A DNA stretch of 64,000 nucleotides from Mucilaginibacter corticis (GCF_007558865.1 NZ_VLPK01000001.1:682001-746000), one strand, 5' to 3'. Shown: positions 27,350-36,524, numbered from the stretch's first letter. The notes: generated by a model from the letters alone, not told the origin. Program-made: numbers and translations.

Positions 27350-28687
27350 ATGATGCTCCCGGATAAAAAATTTGCCGATTTTATTAACCAAAACAAGCTG
27401 TTTGAACCTGCAGACACTATACTGACTGCCGTAAGTGGTGGTATGGATTCTGTGTTGATGGTTCATTTATTAAAATCATCCGGCTATAACTTTGCTATTG
27501 CGCACTGTAATTTTCAGCTACGCGGGCAAGAAGCAAATGCCGACCAGGAGTTTTGTAAAGCGCTTGCCAACGCGCACCAGGTACCTTTTCACACCATAAA
27601 CTTTAACACCCAGCAATATGCCGAAACCAATAAAATATCTATCCAGATGGCCGCGCGCGACCTGCGGTATACTTGGTTTGAGCAAATAAGGCAACAATAT
27701 AATTATACCGCCATCGCGCTTGCGCACCACCAAAACGATGCAATTGAAACAATATTGTTAAACCTGGTACGCGGCACAGGTATTGCCGGGCTGCACGGCA
27801 TTTTGCCAAAAAACGGGTTATTGATAAGACCGTTGCTGTTTTTAAAACGAGAGGAGATAGCGCAACTAGTTAAAGATAATGGCTATAATTATGTCGAGGA
27901 CAGCTCGAATGCCTCGGTAAAATATGCGCGTAACAAGCTAAGGCATGAGGTGGTACCAAAGCTTAAAGAGCTTAACCCGCAGCTGGAAAAAACTTTCGAA
28001 AATAACCTTAAGCATTTCAGGGAGTTGGAAACATTGCTTGAGCTGCGCGTGGCCGAATTAAAAGCACAATTATTTACCTATCGGGATAGCGATGCGTTTT
28101 TACAGTTGGATGCGGTCAAGGCTTTGAATCCATTAAGGCTGCTTTTATTTAAACTATTGCAGCAATATGGATTTAATGAAACTACGGTTGATGATCTGAT
28201 ATCGGCACTAAATAAACATTCGGGCAAAGTATTTGAAGCAGCCGGTTTTAAACTGATACTTGACCGCGATCAATTGATCATCACCCCAAAAAGTAAAACC
28301 GTATTTGAGCCGTTGAGCATAGCCACTACCGATCACAGCTTAAACTTTGGCAATTATAAATTAACCGTATTGCATGACGATACGCCCTTGATCATTAAAG
28401 ACAATCCCATGGCGGTTTCTGTTGATAGCGCTAAACTGGTTTACCCGCTAAGTATCCGGGCGTGGCAGCAAAGCGACAGCTTTTATCCGCTGGGGATGAA
28501 AACCCGCAAGAAATTGAGCGACTTTTTCATCGGCCTTAAAATACCTTTGCATGAAAAGGATGAAGTGCCTTTATTAGTAAACGGCAACGGCGAAATTATA
28601 TGGGTAGGTGGCTATCGCCCCGACGAACGTTACAAAGTATCTGAAAACACCAAAAAAGTAACTATCTTCGAATTGTATAAGATATGA
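27350..28687 (+). CDS. tilS: tRNA(Ile)-lysidine synthetase
   Basis: A 445-residue N-type ATP pyrophosphatase that converts C34 of the AUA-reading tRNA-Ile to lysidine. The PP-loop AVSGGMDSVLMVH lies near residue 30; AHCNFQLRGQEA, ALAHHQNDAIETILLNLVRGTG and the C-terminal TilS domain (WQQSDSFYPLGMKTRKKLSDFF) are all present. Start chosen at the first ATG, or the adjacent one at 27353, because the promoter abuts it. The stop overlaps the ATG of the downstream membrane protein by 4 bp. Confidence 0.96.
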   Translation: MMLPDKKFADFINQNKLFEPADTILTAVSGGMDSVLMVHLLKSSGYNFAIAHCNFQLRGQEANADQEFCKALANAHQVPFHTINFNTQQYAETNKISIQMAARDLRYTWFEQIRQQYNYTAIALAHHQNDAIETILLNLVRGTGIAGLHGILPKNGLLIRPLLFLKREEIAQLVKDNGYNYVEDSSNASVKYARNKLRHEVVPKLKELNPQLEKTFENNLKHFRELETLLELRVAELKAQLFTYRDSDAFLQLDAVKALNPLRLLLFKLLQQYGFNETTVDDLISALNKHSGKVFEAAGFKLILDRDQLIITPKSKTVFEPLSIATTDHSLNFGNYKLTVLHDDTPLIIKDNPMAVSVDSAKLVYPLSIRAWQQSDSFYPLGMKTRKKLSDFFIGLKIPLHEKDEVPLLVNGNGEIIWVGGYRPDERYKVSENTKKVTIFELYKI

Positions 28688-29172
28688 GCGAGAAAACAAT
28701 TTACACCGAGAAACAATACCTGGGCCGGGAATTTATCCCGCTTTCTATACGTTTGGTATTGGCTATATTTTGTTTTGCAGCCTACGCTTTAACCGATCCG
28801 GGCGATAAAAATGGCGACCTGCTTGCCGTAGTTGGTTTTGCTATCCTGATCATATCTATCATCATGGGGTTCCTGTTACATTTCAGGACACGGGTTGAAA
28901 ACAAAAGCATTTTTTTGAACGGGCTGTGGACCACCCGCCTGGTAAAAATAGACCTGAACAGCATTGTTAAAGCCGAGATTGCCCCGTACAGCCGTTATTT
29001 ATTTAACAACCCCGTTTATAACCTGCATAGCAAAGGTACCATACGCTTTTTTGCCGCCGGTAAAGATGCCCTGCACCTTACAGACCGTGATGGCCTGGTT
29101 TACATCATAGGGTCGCAACACCCGCACGAGTTACTGCGCGCTGTAAAAGCCGAAATGAGCGGCAAGTTATAG
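28684..29172 (+). CDS. Small membrane protein, PH-like
   Basis: A 162-residue protein coupled to tilS by a 4-bp ATGA overlap. Two transmembrane helices (about residues 20-38 and 46-64, IILS-rich) are followed by a soluble part RVENKSIFLNGLWTTRLVKIDLNSIVKAEI, which looks like the bPH/PH-domain strand pattern, ending with a helix PHELLRAVKAEM. I know of no function. Its 3' end lies 6 bp from that of the convergent alpha/beta hydrolase gene. Confidence 0.8.
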   Translation: MSEKTIYTEKQYLGREFIPLSIRLVLAIFCFAAYALTDPGDKNGDLLAVVGFAILIISIIMGFLLHFRTRVENKSIFLNGLWTTRLVKIDLNSIVKAEIAPYSRYLFNNPVYNLHSKGTIRFFAAGKDALHLTDRDGLVYIIGSQHPHELLRAVKAEMSGKL

Positions 29173-29178
29173 TGCTTA

Positions 29179-30012
29179 CTAAAAACCGTGCTTTTTAAAC
29201 GGTTCTGTAAAAAATTTATCTACTAATTTCTCAAACTCATCCTGGTGTTCATAAAGCGTGGCATGGCCCGAGTTGGGTACTATCCATAAAAAAGCGTTAG
29301 GTATGTTTTCATAGATCTGTACCGTGTGGTGCACCGGGATCAGGTCATGGTCGCCGCCGATAATGAACGATGGGGCTTTGATAGCGTGCAAGGCACTTAG
29401 CGGGATGTTTGGTTGTACCCAATCCAGCATAAATATCTTGTAAGTGTTTTTATCGCCGGCTTTGGTTAAAGGCATCCGCTTTTGCCAGTTGTTGTAGTCG
29501 CGTTGTTCGCCTTTCCAGTACGATGGAATAAGCCCGGTAGAATCGGGCCATAAATTAGCACCGGTTGATGCCAGTTTTATCACTTTATCAGGATGCCGCA
29601 TGGCCAGCACAATTGCGTTGATACCCCCATCGCTCCAGCCCAAAACATAAGCCGAATCAATATGCATCGCCGTAAGCAAAGCGTCAAAATCATCAGCCAT
29701 CTGTTCAAAGCTTAACGAGTCGCGGTCGTCTTTACTGCGGCCATGTGCCCGACTGTCAACCGCAATAACTTTGTATTTTTTAGCGAAATAAGGTATGATA
29801 CCGCCAAATGCGCCTATGCTGCCACCATTACCATGGATCATTAACAGCGGTTTTCCGCTGCCATAAACCTCGGTGTACATTTTAATGCCGCGCACACTGT
29901 AAAATTTGCCCACGCTATCATTACTACCATAATTGATCTTTTTAGACTGACAAAAAGCGACAGATGTAAAAAACAATAATATCCCTGAAAATAAAGTGAT
30001 CTTTTTAAGCAT
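29179..30012 (-). CDS. Alpha/beta hydrolase, secreted
   Basis: A 277-residue alpha/beta hydrolase with signal peptide (ending AFCQ). The oxyanion-side motif is LLMIHGNGGS, the nucleophile elbow GWSDGG (Ser127), the acid probably Asp in IIGGDHDLIP and the base His in NSGHATLYE. It resembles small esterases and lactone hydrolases; the substrate is unknown. Its ATG overlaps the stop of the upstream hydrolase gene (TAATG), so the pair is co-translated. Confidence 0.9.
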   Translation of the reverse strand: MLKKITLFSGILLFFTSVAFCQSKKINYGSNDSVGKFYSVRGIKMYTEVYGSGKPLLMIHGNGGSIGAFGGIIPYFAKKYKVIAVDSRAHGRSKDDRDSLSFEQMADDFDALLTAMHIDSAYVLGWSDGGINAIVLAMRHPDKVIKLASTGANLWPDSTGLIPSYWKGEQRDYNNWQKRMPLTKAGDKNTYKIFMLDWVQPNIPLSALHAIKAPSFIIGGDHDLIPVHHTVQIYENIPNAFLWIVPNSGHATLYEHQDEFEKLVDKFFTEPFKKHGF

Positions 30013-31526
30013 TACTCTTTGGTGTTTTTAATAATAAAAGAAACTATTTGTGCAGGGTCACGAGGCGTTTTCGGAAAATGCCCTTCGCCGGGGATGGTGA
30101 TCACCGTCATACTGCCGCCAAGCGCTTTGTAACGTTGTTCGGCCACGCGGGTATCAGTTGCCAGCCAGGGATCGTTAGCGCCGCTTACGTGCAGCGTTTT
30201 AATACCTGCTTTTGCCAATGGCGCCAGTGTATCTATAGGTGCTTTCTTTTCCATCAGGCTGCGCATAGCCACATTATCTGTATAAATGCAGGATACCTTA
30301 TCCGGGTTATAGATGGCCCATTCGTATGCCTCGCCACCATAAGCGCTGGTACCCATCATCACCGGTTTTTTTGAAAACCCTTTACCGATAAGCGTGGTGT
30401 AAATATTATCCCAATCCTTACCTACCGGACCAGACTGCGAAGTGATAGACGGAATCACAATGTAATATCCCTTAGCCAACAATGCCTGCTCTACGGTTGC
30501 ATCGCGGCCAATTGTCCTGTCGGCCCTGAAAACCCAGGGATTACCCGCGGCAGGTTTATTGGGCGCTATTATCGTCAAGCCTTTAATACCGAATATAGCC
30601 TTGATCTTTTGCGTGTAAACAGCGTAGGTCGGTGTAAACCATGGCCCGCGTACGGTGGCGTACGTATTTTCTTCTTTAAGATATTGGTATTGGTTCTCTA
30701 AGTTGTAGTAATAAGTTTTTTCATAGACAGCAGTATCTGCAAACAACGGGTCGTTTACTGCCGGTTTTATATTTTGCTCCACCCAATCGGCAATAAACTT
30801 AGAGTTACGGATGCTATGCGGATGGTGCGGCGTACCTTCCTTGATCATCATGGTCATGCGTCCGCCAAACCGCAGGTAAGCATCTTCAATAGGCAGGGTA
30901 TTGGTTGGCAGCAGAAAATCCTCAGTACCTACCAAACTCATTACAGGTATATCATACTTGACTAACACGCTTAATTTAGCGAAACTCTCCGGGCGGATAG
31001 CCGGGTTGTCGGCATACAGGCAGGACACCTTGTCGGGGTGTGTCGTGGCCCAGGCATACTCATTAATACCGCCCCGGCTCATGCCGCTAAACGCAGGCTT
31101 TTTTGATAAACCATGTTTGGTAAAGAAATCATACCAGGCATCCCAGTGTTTATCGGGGTCGATATTGATGTAAACCACATGAAACCCGCGCTTAAGCAGT
31201 TCAACTTCTGACTGCGATTCATGATCCCAATAAAAACCACGCCAGGTGCAGGGGTTACCGGCAGCAGCAGTTTTAGGCACGATCACAATACAGCGGACCA
31301 TTCCCTTTGGCGTGTTGGCATCGTTCATCCCTGTGCCCTCCTGGGGTGTGGCCTGTATGGGTTTAATGGTCATGGTTTCCATATCCATCAGGTAATCGTA
31401 ACGGTCAAACCCATGCCAGCTGGATTTTTCTCCTTCGAACGTGGTAAGATTTTGTGCCGATATTTTATCCGTAATTAAAAAAAGCAGGCAAAGCCCTGTT
31501 AATATAGCTTTGAGGTTGGTCTTCAT
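30012..31526 (-). CDS. Two-domain alpha/beta hydrolase (tandem duplication), secreted
   Basis: A 504-residue exported protein with a signal peptide ending KISAQ. It holds two homologous alpha/beta hydrolase halves. The first (about 60-260) has the nucleophile elbow GMSRGG followed by HPDKVSCLYADN and a late histidine in GTPHHPHS. The second (about 315-500) has GTSAYGG followed by NPDKVSCIYTDN and a late histidine in GEGHFPK. Both halves keep Ser and His, so both could be active. The second elbow carries one extra residue. Function unknown; esterase or polysaccharide deacylation is possible. It is co-translated with the following hydrolase. Confidence 0.87.
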   Translation of the reverse strand: MKTNLKAILTGLCLLFLITDKISAQNLTTFEGEKSSWHGFDRYDYLMDMETMTIKPIQATPQEGTGMNDANTPKGMVRCIVIVPKTAAAGNPCTWRGFYWDHESQSEVELLKRGFHVVYINIDPDKHWDAWYDFFTKHGLSKKPAFSGMSRGGINEYAWATTHPDKVSCLYADNPAIRPESFAKLSVLVKYDIPVMSLVGTEDFLLPTNTLPIEDAYLRFGGRMTMMIKEGTPHHPHSIRNSKFIADWVEQNIKPAVNDPLFADTAVYEKTYYYNLENQYQYLKEENTYATVRGPWFTPTYAVYTQKIKAIFGIKGLTIIAPNKPAAGNPWVFRADRTIGRDATVEQALLAKGYYIVIPSITSQSGPVGKDWDNIYTTLIGKGFSKKPVMMGTSAYGGEAYEWAIYNPDKVSCIYTDNVAMRSLMEKKAPIDTLAPLAKAGIKTLHVSGANDPWLATDTRVAEQRYKALGGSMTVITIPGEGHFPKTPRDPAQIVSFIIKNTKE

Positions 31527-31641
31527 ATTTAGGTTTATAATTGGAATACCAATTTATTAATACGCTCATTACTAAAGTTAAAGCATTATTGCGATTTTAT
31601 AATCTATTTTAACAAAGGCAACGCGGGCCAAATTTTAAACG

Positions 31642-31664
31642 TATTGTTTAAACATTAAACAATA
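31642..31664. promoter_or_regulatory. Perfect dyad in front of the ABC exporter gene
   Basis: TATTGTTTAA-ACA-TTAAACAATA: perfect ten-base arms with a three-base centre, ending ten bases before the TTG start codon. It may be an operator that blocks transcription or a hairpin that hides the start. No other feature is recognised in this 148-bp gap. Confidence 0.5.
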
Positions 31665-31674
31665 ACCCTTTGCC

Positions 31675-33342
31675 TTGAAACAAACGTTAAGCAATATTTT
31701 AAACATACTTGAACAAAAGGAAAAAACAAAGCTGGTTAAGCTGATTGCGTTTGACCTGGTGATGGGAATACTTGACGTAGCCTTCCTTGCAGCAATGCTG
31801 GTGGTGATCAATTTTTATACAAAAAGCCAGCAACCTGCCGCTATTTCTTTTCTGCCGGCGGCTTTGTTAAACCGCGACTCGTTATTATTAATTACCGTTT
31901 TCCTGCTGATGTTCGGTTTAAAAAACTGGCTGGGCTACCTTAATACCAAAGAGCAGCAGCATTTTTTTTATGACATATCCTCAAGGCTATCCGATCGTAA
32001 CATCCGGAATTATTTGAAAGACGATTACCTGCGCTTTGTCAATATCGATTCGTCCGTATTGATCCGGCGGATCAGCCAGCAACCTATCGAGTTTAGTAAT
32101 TATATCCTGACCAATGTACAACAGGTAGTATCACAGAGTATCCTGATCCTGGTAACGGTTATTGGTATTTTGCTTTGGCAGCCGGGCTTGTTTTTGATGC
32201 TGTTTTTATTGCTGACACCACCGGTAATATTGCTTGGCAATTTTATCCGCAAAAAGCTGCAATCAATCCGTAACAGCACGCAGGTTGTCAGCCAGAAAAC
32301 CATACAGCATTTGCAGGAGTCGCTGGCCGGATATATAGAAAGCAATGTTTACCGCAAGGATGATTTCTTTGTAAAACGATATAATGATCAACAGGTTCAG
32401 CTCAATAACAATATCGCCACACAACAAACCCTGCAGGGCCTTACCTCACGCCTGGTGGAGGTTTTTGCCATATTGGGCTTTTTCATTTTAATAGCTATCA
32501 ATAAACTATCGGCAGGGACACCATCCGTTAGCCTGATCACCATCGGCGTTTTTATGGCCGCCAGTTATAAGATTATACCCGGCATTGTTAAAATACTGAA
32601 CAGCACCAGCCAGATAAAAACCTACAAATTCACCATTACCGACCTGCAACCTGCCGAAAAACCGATCACTATTGTTGATGAAACCGTACCGCTTACATCC
32701 ATACAATTTGAACAGGTAAAATTCAGGTATACCGATCGCAAGATCTTAAACAATATCAACTTCGAGATCCGCGCGGGTGATTTTGTGGGACTGTCGGCGG
32801 CATCGGGCAAGGGTAAAACAACCATCATACACCTGATGCTGGGTTTCCTGAAACACCATAAAGGCAACATCCTGTTTAACGAAGAAAAAACCAACTGGAT
32901 AAAAAGGCAGGGCTTTTTAAGCCGGGTATCTTACGTAAAGCAGCAATCGTTTATCATCAATGATACTGTACTTGAGAATATTACTTTGACCGATGGCTAT
33001 TACGATGCCGAAAAAATAGATGAAGTATTGTCTTTTTGTGGGTTGGAAAATCTGGTAGACCAATATCCTGACGGCATAAACGAATTTATAAAAGAGAACG
33101 GCAAAAATATAAGCGGCGGCCAAAGGCAGCGCCTCATGCTGGCAAGGGCTTTATACCATGATTTCGACCTGCTGATATTAGACGAGGCATTTTCTGAAAT
33201 GGATGAAAAGTCAGAACAGCTTATCCTTTCAAAATTGAAACAACTGGCAAAACAGGGTAAGATGATCATCCTGATCACCCATAACAATGCCAGCCTGAGT
33301 TTTTGCGATAAAGTAATTTCATTTGATGTGGCTTATGCGTAA
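31675..33342 (+). CDS. ABC exporter, fused permease and ATPase
   Basis: A 555-residue type I (MsbA/PglK-like) exporter half-transporter, six transmembrane helices in residues 1-300 and an ATPase from about 340. The start must be the TTG at 31675: an in-frame stop is 10 bp upstream and no ATG follows for 29 codons. The Walker A reads AASGKGKTT (Ala375 replaces the first Gly), signature ISGGQRQRL, Walker B LLILDEAF, H-loop LITHNN. It probably flips or exports a lipid-linked or small product of the cluster. It overlaps the GT4 gene. Confidence 0.92.
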   Translation: MKQTLSNILNILEQKEKTKLVKLIAFDLVMGILDVAFLAAMLVVINFYTKSQQPAAISFLPAALLNRDSLLLITVFLLMFGLKNWLGYLNTKEQQHFFYDISSRLSDRNIRNYLKDDYLRFVNIDSSVLIRRISQQPIEFSNYILTNVQQVVSQSILILVTVIGILLWQPGLFLMLFLLLTPPVILLGNFIRKKLQSIRNSTQVVSQKTIQHLQESLAGYIESNVYRKDDFFVKRYNDQQVQLNNNIATQQTLQGLTSRLVEVFAILGFFILIAINKLSAGTPSVSLITIGVFMAASYKIIPGIVKILNSTSQIKTYKFTITDLQPAEKPITIVDETVPLTSIQFEQVKFRYTDRKILNNINFEIRAGDFVGLSAASGKGKTTIIHLMLGFLKHHKGNILFNEEKTNWIKRQGFLSRVSYVKQQSFIINDTVLENITLTDGYYDAEKIDEVLSFCGLENLVDQYPDGINEFIKENGKNISGGQRQRLMLARALYHDFDLLILDEAFSEMDEKSEQLILSKLKQLAKQGKMIILITHNNASLSFCDKVISFDVAYA

Positions 33343-34411
33343 AACACTGGTCATACTAACGCCCGGTTTCCCCGAAAATGAGGCCGATACCACTTGTATC
33401 CCCGAAAGGCAGATCTTTGTGCGGGTTTTAAAAGAAACCTATCCCGAGTTGAATATCGTGGTAGTGAGCTTTCAGTATCCCAATCAACCGCGTGAATACC
33501 GTTGGAACGGTATTAAGATCATAGCCCTCGGCGGAAAAAACAAAAGTGGCCTGCATCGCCGCATGACCTGGATAGGCGCCTGGCAAAAACTAAAAAAGCT
33601 TAATAAAGACCACGAGGTTATCGGGCTGTTAAGTTTCTGGCTTGACGAATGTGCTTTTATTGCCAACAAATTCTCTAAAAAGTACGCTGTAAAACATTAT
33701 AGCTGGCTGCTGGGCCAGGATGCACGGCCGGATAACAAATATGTTAACCAGATCATGCCCGACGGCGAAAGCCTGATAGCATTGTCCGACTACCTGGTTG
33801 ATGAGTTTGAAAAGAACTACGGGATAACCCCAAAACACGTAATTCCCGGTGCTGTAGATATTACTTTGTTTAAACCTCAATCTACACAGAGGGATATTGA
33901 TGTATTAGGCGTGGGGTCGTTAATTCCTTTAAAGCAATATGGCTTATTTATCGAAACCATAAAGTTTTTAAAAGAATCTCATCCTGATGTTAAAGCCGTT
34001 ATTTGCGGCAAGGGGATAGAAATGCAAAAGCTTAAAGACATGGCGGCACTTTACCAATTAGAAAACAACATAACCTTTAAAGGCGAATTGAGCCATCCGG
34101 AAATACTGGAACACATGCAGCGGTCAAAGATCCTGCTCCACCCTTCAAGGTACGAGGGGTTTAGCACGGTGCTGCTTGAAGCGTTATATGCCGGGGCACA
34201 CGTGGTTTCTTTTTTCAGGCCCATGAAGGATGTGTTTTTACACCATCACGTGGTTAACAATATTGATGAAATGAATGCTAAAACCCTGACCCTGCTAAAC
34301 GATACAGGCAGGGGCCACGACCCGGTTTTAGTTAACAGCATGACCCAAATGGCCGATAGTGTGGTAAAATTATTCGGTAACGAGCTTTACAGGGAAGTGG
34401 CAATATCCTGA
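33335..34411 (+). CDS. GT4 family glycosyltransferase
   Basis: About 358 residues from the ATG at 33335 (MRKTLVILTPGFP); an alternative ATG is at 33326. The GT-B fold shows an N-terminal Rossmann part, then VLGVGSLIPLKQYGLFIE and the retaining GT4 motif PSRYEGFSTVLLEALYAG. It transfers a sugar from a nucleotide donor. It overlaps the exporter gene by 8 bp, and its 3' end overlaps that of the convergent glycosyltransferase gene by 25 bp. Donor and acceptor are unknown. Confidence 0.92.
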   Translation: MRKTLVILTPGFPENEADTTCIPERQIFVRVLKETYPELNIVVVSFQYPNQPREYRWNGIKIIALGGKNKSGLHRRMTWIGAWQKLKKLNKDHEVIGLLSFWLDECAFIANKFSKKYAVKHYSWLLGQDARPDNKYVNQIMPDGESLIALSDYLVDEFEKNYGITPKHVIPGAVDITLFKPQSTQRDIDVLGVGSLIPLKQYGLFIETIKFLKESHPDVKAVICGKGIEMQKLKDMAALYQLENNITFKGELSHPEILEHMQRSKILLHPSRYEGFSTVLLEALYAGAHVVSFFRPMKDVFLHHHVVNNIDEMNAKTLTLLNDTGRGHDPVLVNSMTQMADSVVKLFGNELYREVAIS

Positions 34412-35484
34412 ATTTTACGTGCGATAGCTTTAAAAGACAAATTAGCTTCGAAATAGGCAAGCGCCTTGGCCCGCTCTTTTTGCAGATCAAGTTTTTTGGC
34501 TTGAATCAGGGCATCAAATAACTGTACATCATTTCCGGCTGGGTACAGCAGGCCAATGTTGCCGTTATTAGTAATCATCCTGAAAGAAAAAATATCCGTA
34601 ATAACAGGTACACACCCGCATGACATGGCCTCGCAAACCGCCGTGCCGCTGCCTTCATAATGCGAACCTGAAACTACAAAATCAGCGCTGTTATACCAGT
34701 AAAGCATTTCTTCGTTGGGGATTTTACCGATCAGTTTTATAGCGTTGGAATTGGGCGTGGTACTTAATAGCTGTTTAATTTGAGGCAACAATTCTTCTGT
34801 ATGATAGAGCATATATAAGTATGCACCCGGGTTTATTGCGGCAAACTTCAGGAAAGCTTTGATAACCGTTAACGGGTCTTTATTTTGATCTAAGCGGCCT
34901 ACCCATAAAAACACCCGTTCACCCTTAATGTTAGTTTTTGCTCGCGCGATATCCCTGTCGACAGGGTAAAAAGCCGAAGACATTTCCATCACCTCATGAA
35001 TTTTATCCGGTGATCTTAAATTCCCGTTGCTTACCCATTCCATCCCCATCGCTTTTGATGCAAACAGGTAGGCGCCAACATATCGGTCAGCAATTTTCTG
35101 TAAAAATTTTCTTGGGCCATTAGCTGGCTTTTCGGCATGGTGTTGCACAATGATCTTTACACTTTTATTAAGGATCAATCCTAAGTGGATCAACTGCAAC
35201 GGCACATGCAGGCCATGAACCAATACAACATCAGGTTTCAGGCTTTTTACATACTGGTTAATCCGGTAAGAAAAATAGGGTTCTTTACTATTAAAGTTTA
35301 CAAAATGGTGGTGTATCCCGCTATGCAAATATTTCCCCTGGTAGCTGATCTGTTTTATGCAGATAACCGTATTGGTTTTGCCCAGGCATTCCAGCAATCC
35401 GTTATAACTACCGGTACGCTTTAACCACGCTTCGGGTGTGGTATAATCGGGCGAGTAATTATAACTGATAGAAACAAAGACCAT
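34387..35484 (-). CDS. GT4 family glycosyltransferase
   Basis: A 365-residue GT-B protein. N-terminal strands are VFVSISYNYSPDYTTPE and PDVVLVHGLHVPLQLIH; the C-terminal domain has FLWVGRLDQNKDPLTVIKAF and the GT4 donor motif GSHYEGSGTAVCEAMSCG. No membrane segment. It is transcribed opposite to the exporter-glycosyltransferase pair and its end overlaps the neighbour's coding 3' end by 25 bp, so transcripts are antisense there. It probably acts in the same pathway, but on sequence alone this is inference. Confidence 0.92.
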   Translation of the reverse strand: MVFVSISYNYSPDYTTPEAWLKRTGSYNGLLECLGKTNTVICIKQISYQGKYLHSGIHHHFVNFNSKEPYFSYRINQYVKSLKPDVVLVHGLHVPLQLIHLGLILNKSVKIIVQHHAEKPANGPRKFLQKIADRYVGAYLFASKAMGMEWVSNGNLRSPDKIHEVMEMSSAFYPVDRDIARAKTNIKGERVFLWVGRLDQNKDPLTVIKAFLKFAAINPGAYLYMLYHTEELLPQIKQLLSTTPNSNAIKLIGKIPNEEMLYWYNSADFVVSGSHYEGSGTAVCEAMSCGCVPVITDIFSFRMITNNGNIGLLYPAGNDVQLFDALIQAKKLDLQKERAKALAYFEANLSFKAIARKIQDIATSL

Positions 35485-35557
35485 GCTGTTGGCAATTTAA
35501 TTTTTCTGATGGATAAGCGGCACTACTGTAAGCAACCTTAAATGAACTACACCCGTA

Positions 35558-35587
35558 TTTGAAATAAACATACGTAACATATACTTG
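35558..35587 (+). promoter_or_regulatory. Promoter for the flavin-reductase-like gene
   Basis: TTTG at 35558-35561, an 18-bp spacer and TATACTTG at 35580-35587 (seven of eight matches to TAnnTTTG). The ATG follows ten bases later, giving a very short leader. Confidence 0.45.
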
Positions 35588-35597
35588 TAACTAAGCG

Positions 35598-36515
35598 ATG
35601 GGGTTGTCTGTAAAAAATATATTTTTCAAATACACGGATATAAAGACCTTTTTTATAACCCGCCTTACCGAAAGCCAGATAGCAGAAAAGGTTTTGATAA
35701 AAAAGGGCAGCATAGTTATAGATGTTACCCAACGTCAAAGTATGATCTGCCTTGATCCGTTTTGCATTTCTGTTTGGTTACCTTCAGCGCAAACAGGCGC
35801 CTTTAATGCTGGTGGGGCGACCTTATTTTTTAACAAGGGGGGCAAAACCACCGCATCCCTAAAACTTAGCCTGATAGAAACAGTACCCACAGATAACGGA
35901 ACATTGCTGCTGTATAAAATTGAGCAGGTAAAAAATCACCAGTTAACGTTGATACACCGGGTAGCTTTGCTGGGCTATTTGTTACGCTCAAAGAAAAACA
36001 CTTACCGAAGCCGAAGAGTGATCAGCGCATTATATTCGTACCCCCGTAAGATCATCATTGTATCCTACCAGGACAGCGAATATTACAATATTTTCCCGAT
36101 GGATATCCAGGGCTACATTCCCGAAGAGGATATTTATATATTAGGTTTGCGCACCACCAATGTCACATTAGATAAGATCCTCGCCGCAAAAAAAGTAGTG
36201 ATATGCGAGAGTGACGAAATGGATATTGAAACCATTTACAAACTAGGTAAGCATCCCAGTACATCGCCCACAAAGAAAGAGGAAATGCCTTTTGGTATAA
36301 CAGACAGCGAACTGTTCGGTTTCCCGGTGCCGGCTGCCATAGGGGGGTATAAAGAGGTTGAGATATTTTATAACCGCAAAATGGGCTATCATATGTTGCT
36401 GGCAGGTAAAGTGGCAAATAATAAGGCGATTAGAAAAGAGCCTGCATCACATTATCACGTAGGATTTTTGCAATTTCAAAAAAGCGAATACCAAAGCATC
36501 GAGGGCATTTATTAA
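35598..36515 (+). CDS. Uncharacterised protein with flavin-reductase-like split-barrel domain
   Basis: A 305-residue cytosolic protein of two parts. Residues about 1-130 (VLIKKGSIVIDVTQRQS, then FNAGGATLFF) are not recognised. Residues about 145-305 follow the FMN-binding split-barrel order: PRKIIIVSYQDSEYYNIFPMD, GLRTTNVTLDKI, a strand VVICES, and GYHMLLAGKV near the end, comparable with the late H-x-[IL]-x-x-G-x-V segment of flavin reductases. It would bind FMN and possibly supply or use reduced flavin in the cluster. It stands alone between two minus-strand genes. Confidence 0.72.
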   Translation: MGLSVKNIFFKYTDIKTFFITRLTESQIAEKVLIKKGSIVIDVTQRQSMICLDPFCISVWLPSAQTGAFNAGGATLFFNKGGKTTASLKLSLIETVPTDNGTLLLYKIEQVKNHQLTLIHRVALLGYLLRSKKNTYRSRRVISALYSYPRKIIIVSYQDSEYYNIFPMDIQGYIPEEDIYILGLRTTNVTLDKILAAKKVVICESDEMDIETIYKLGKHPSTSPTKKEEMPFGITDSELFGFPVPAAIGGYKEVEIFYNRKMGYHMLLAGKVANNKAIRKEPASHYHVGFLQFQKSEYQSIEGIY

Positions 36516-36524
36516 AGCCTTTCC

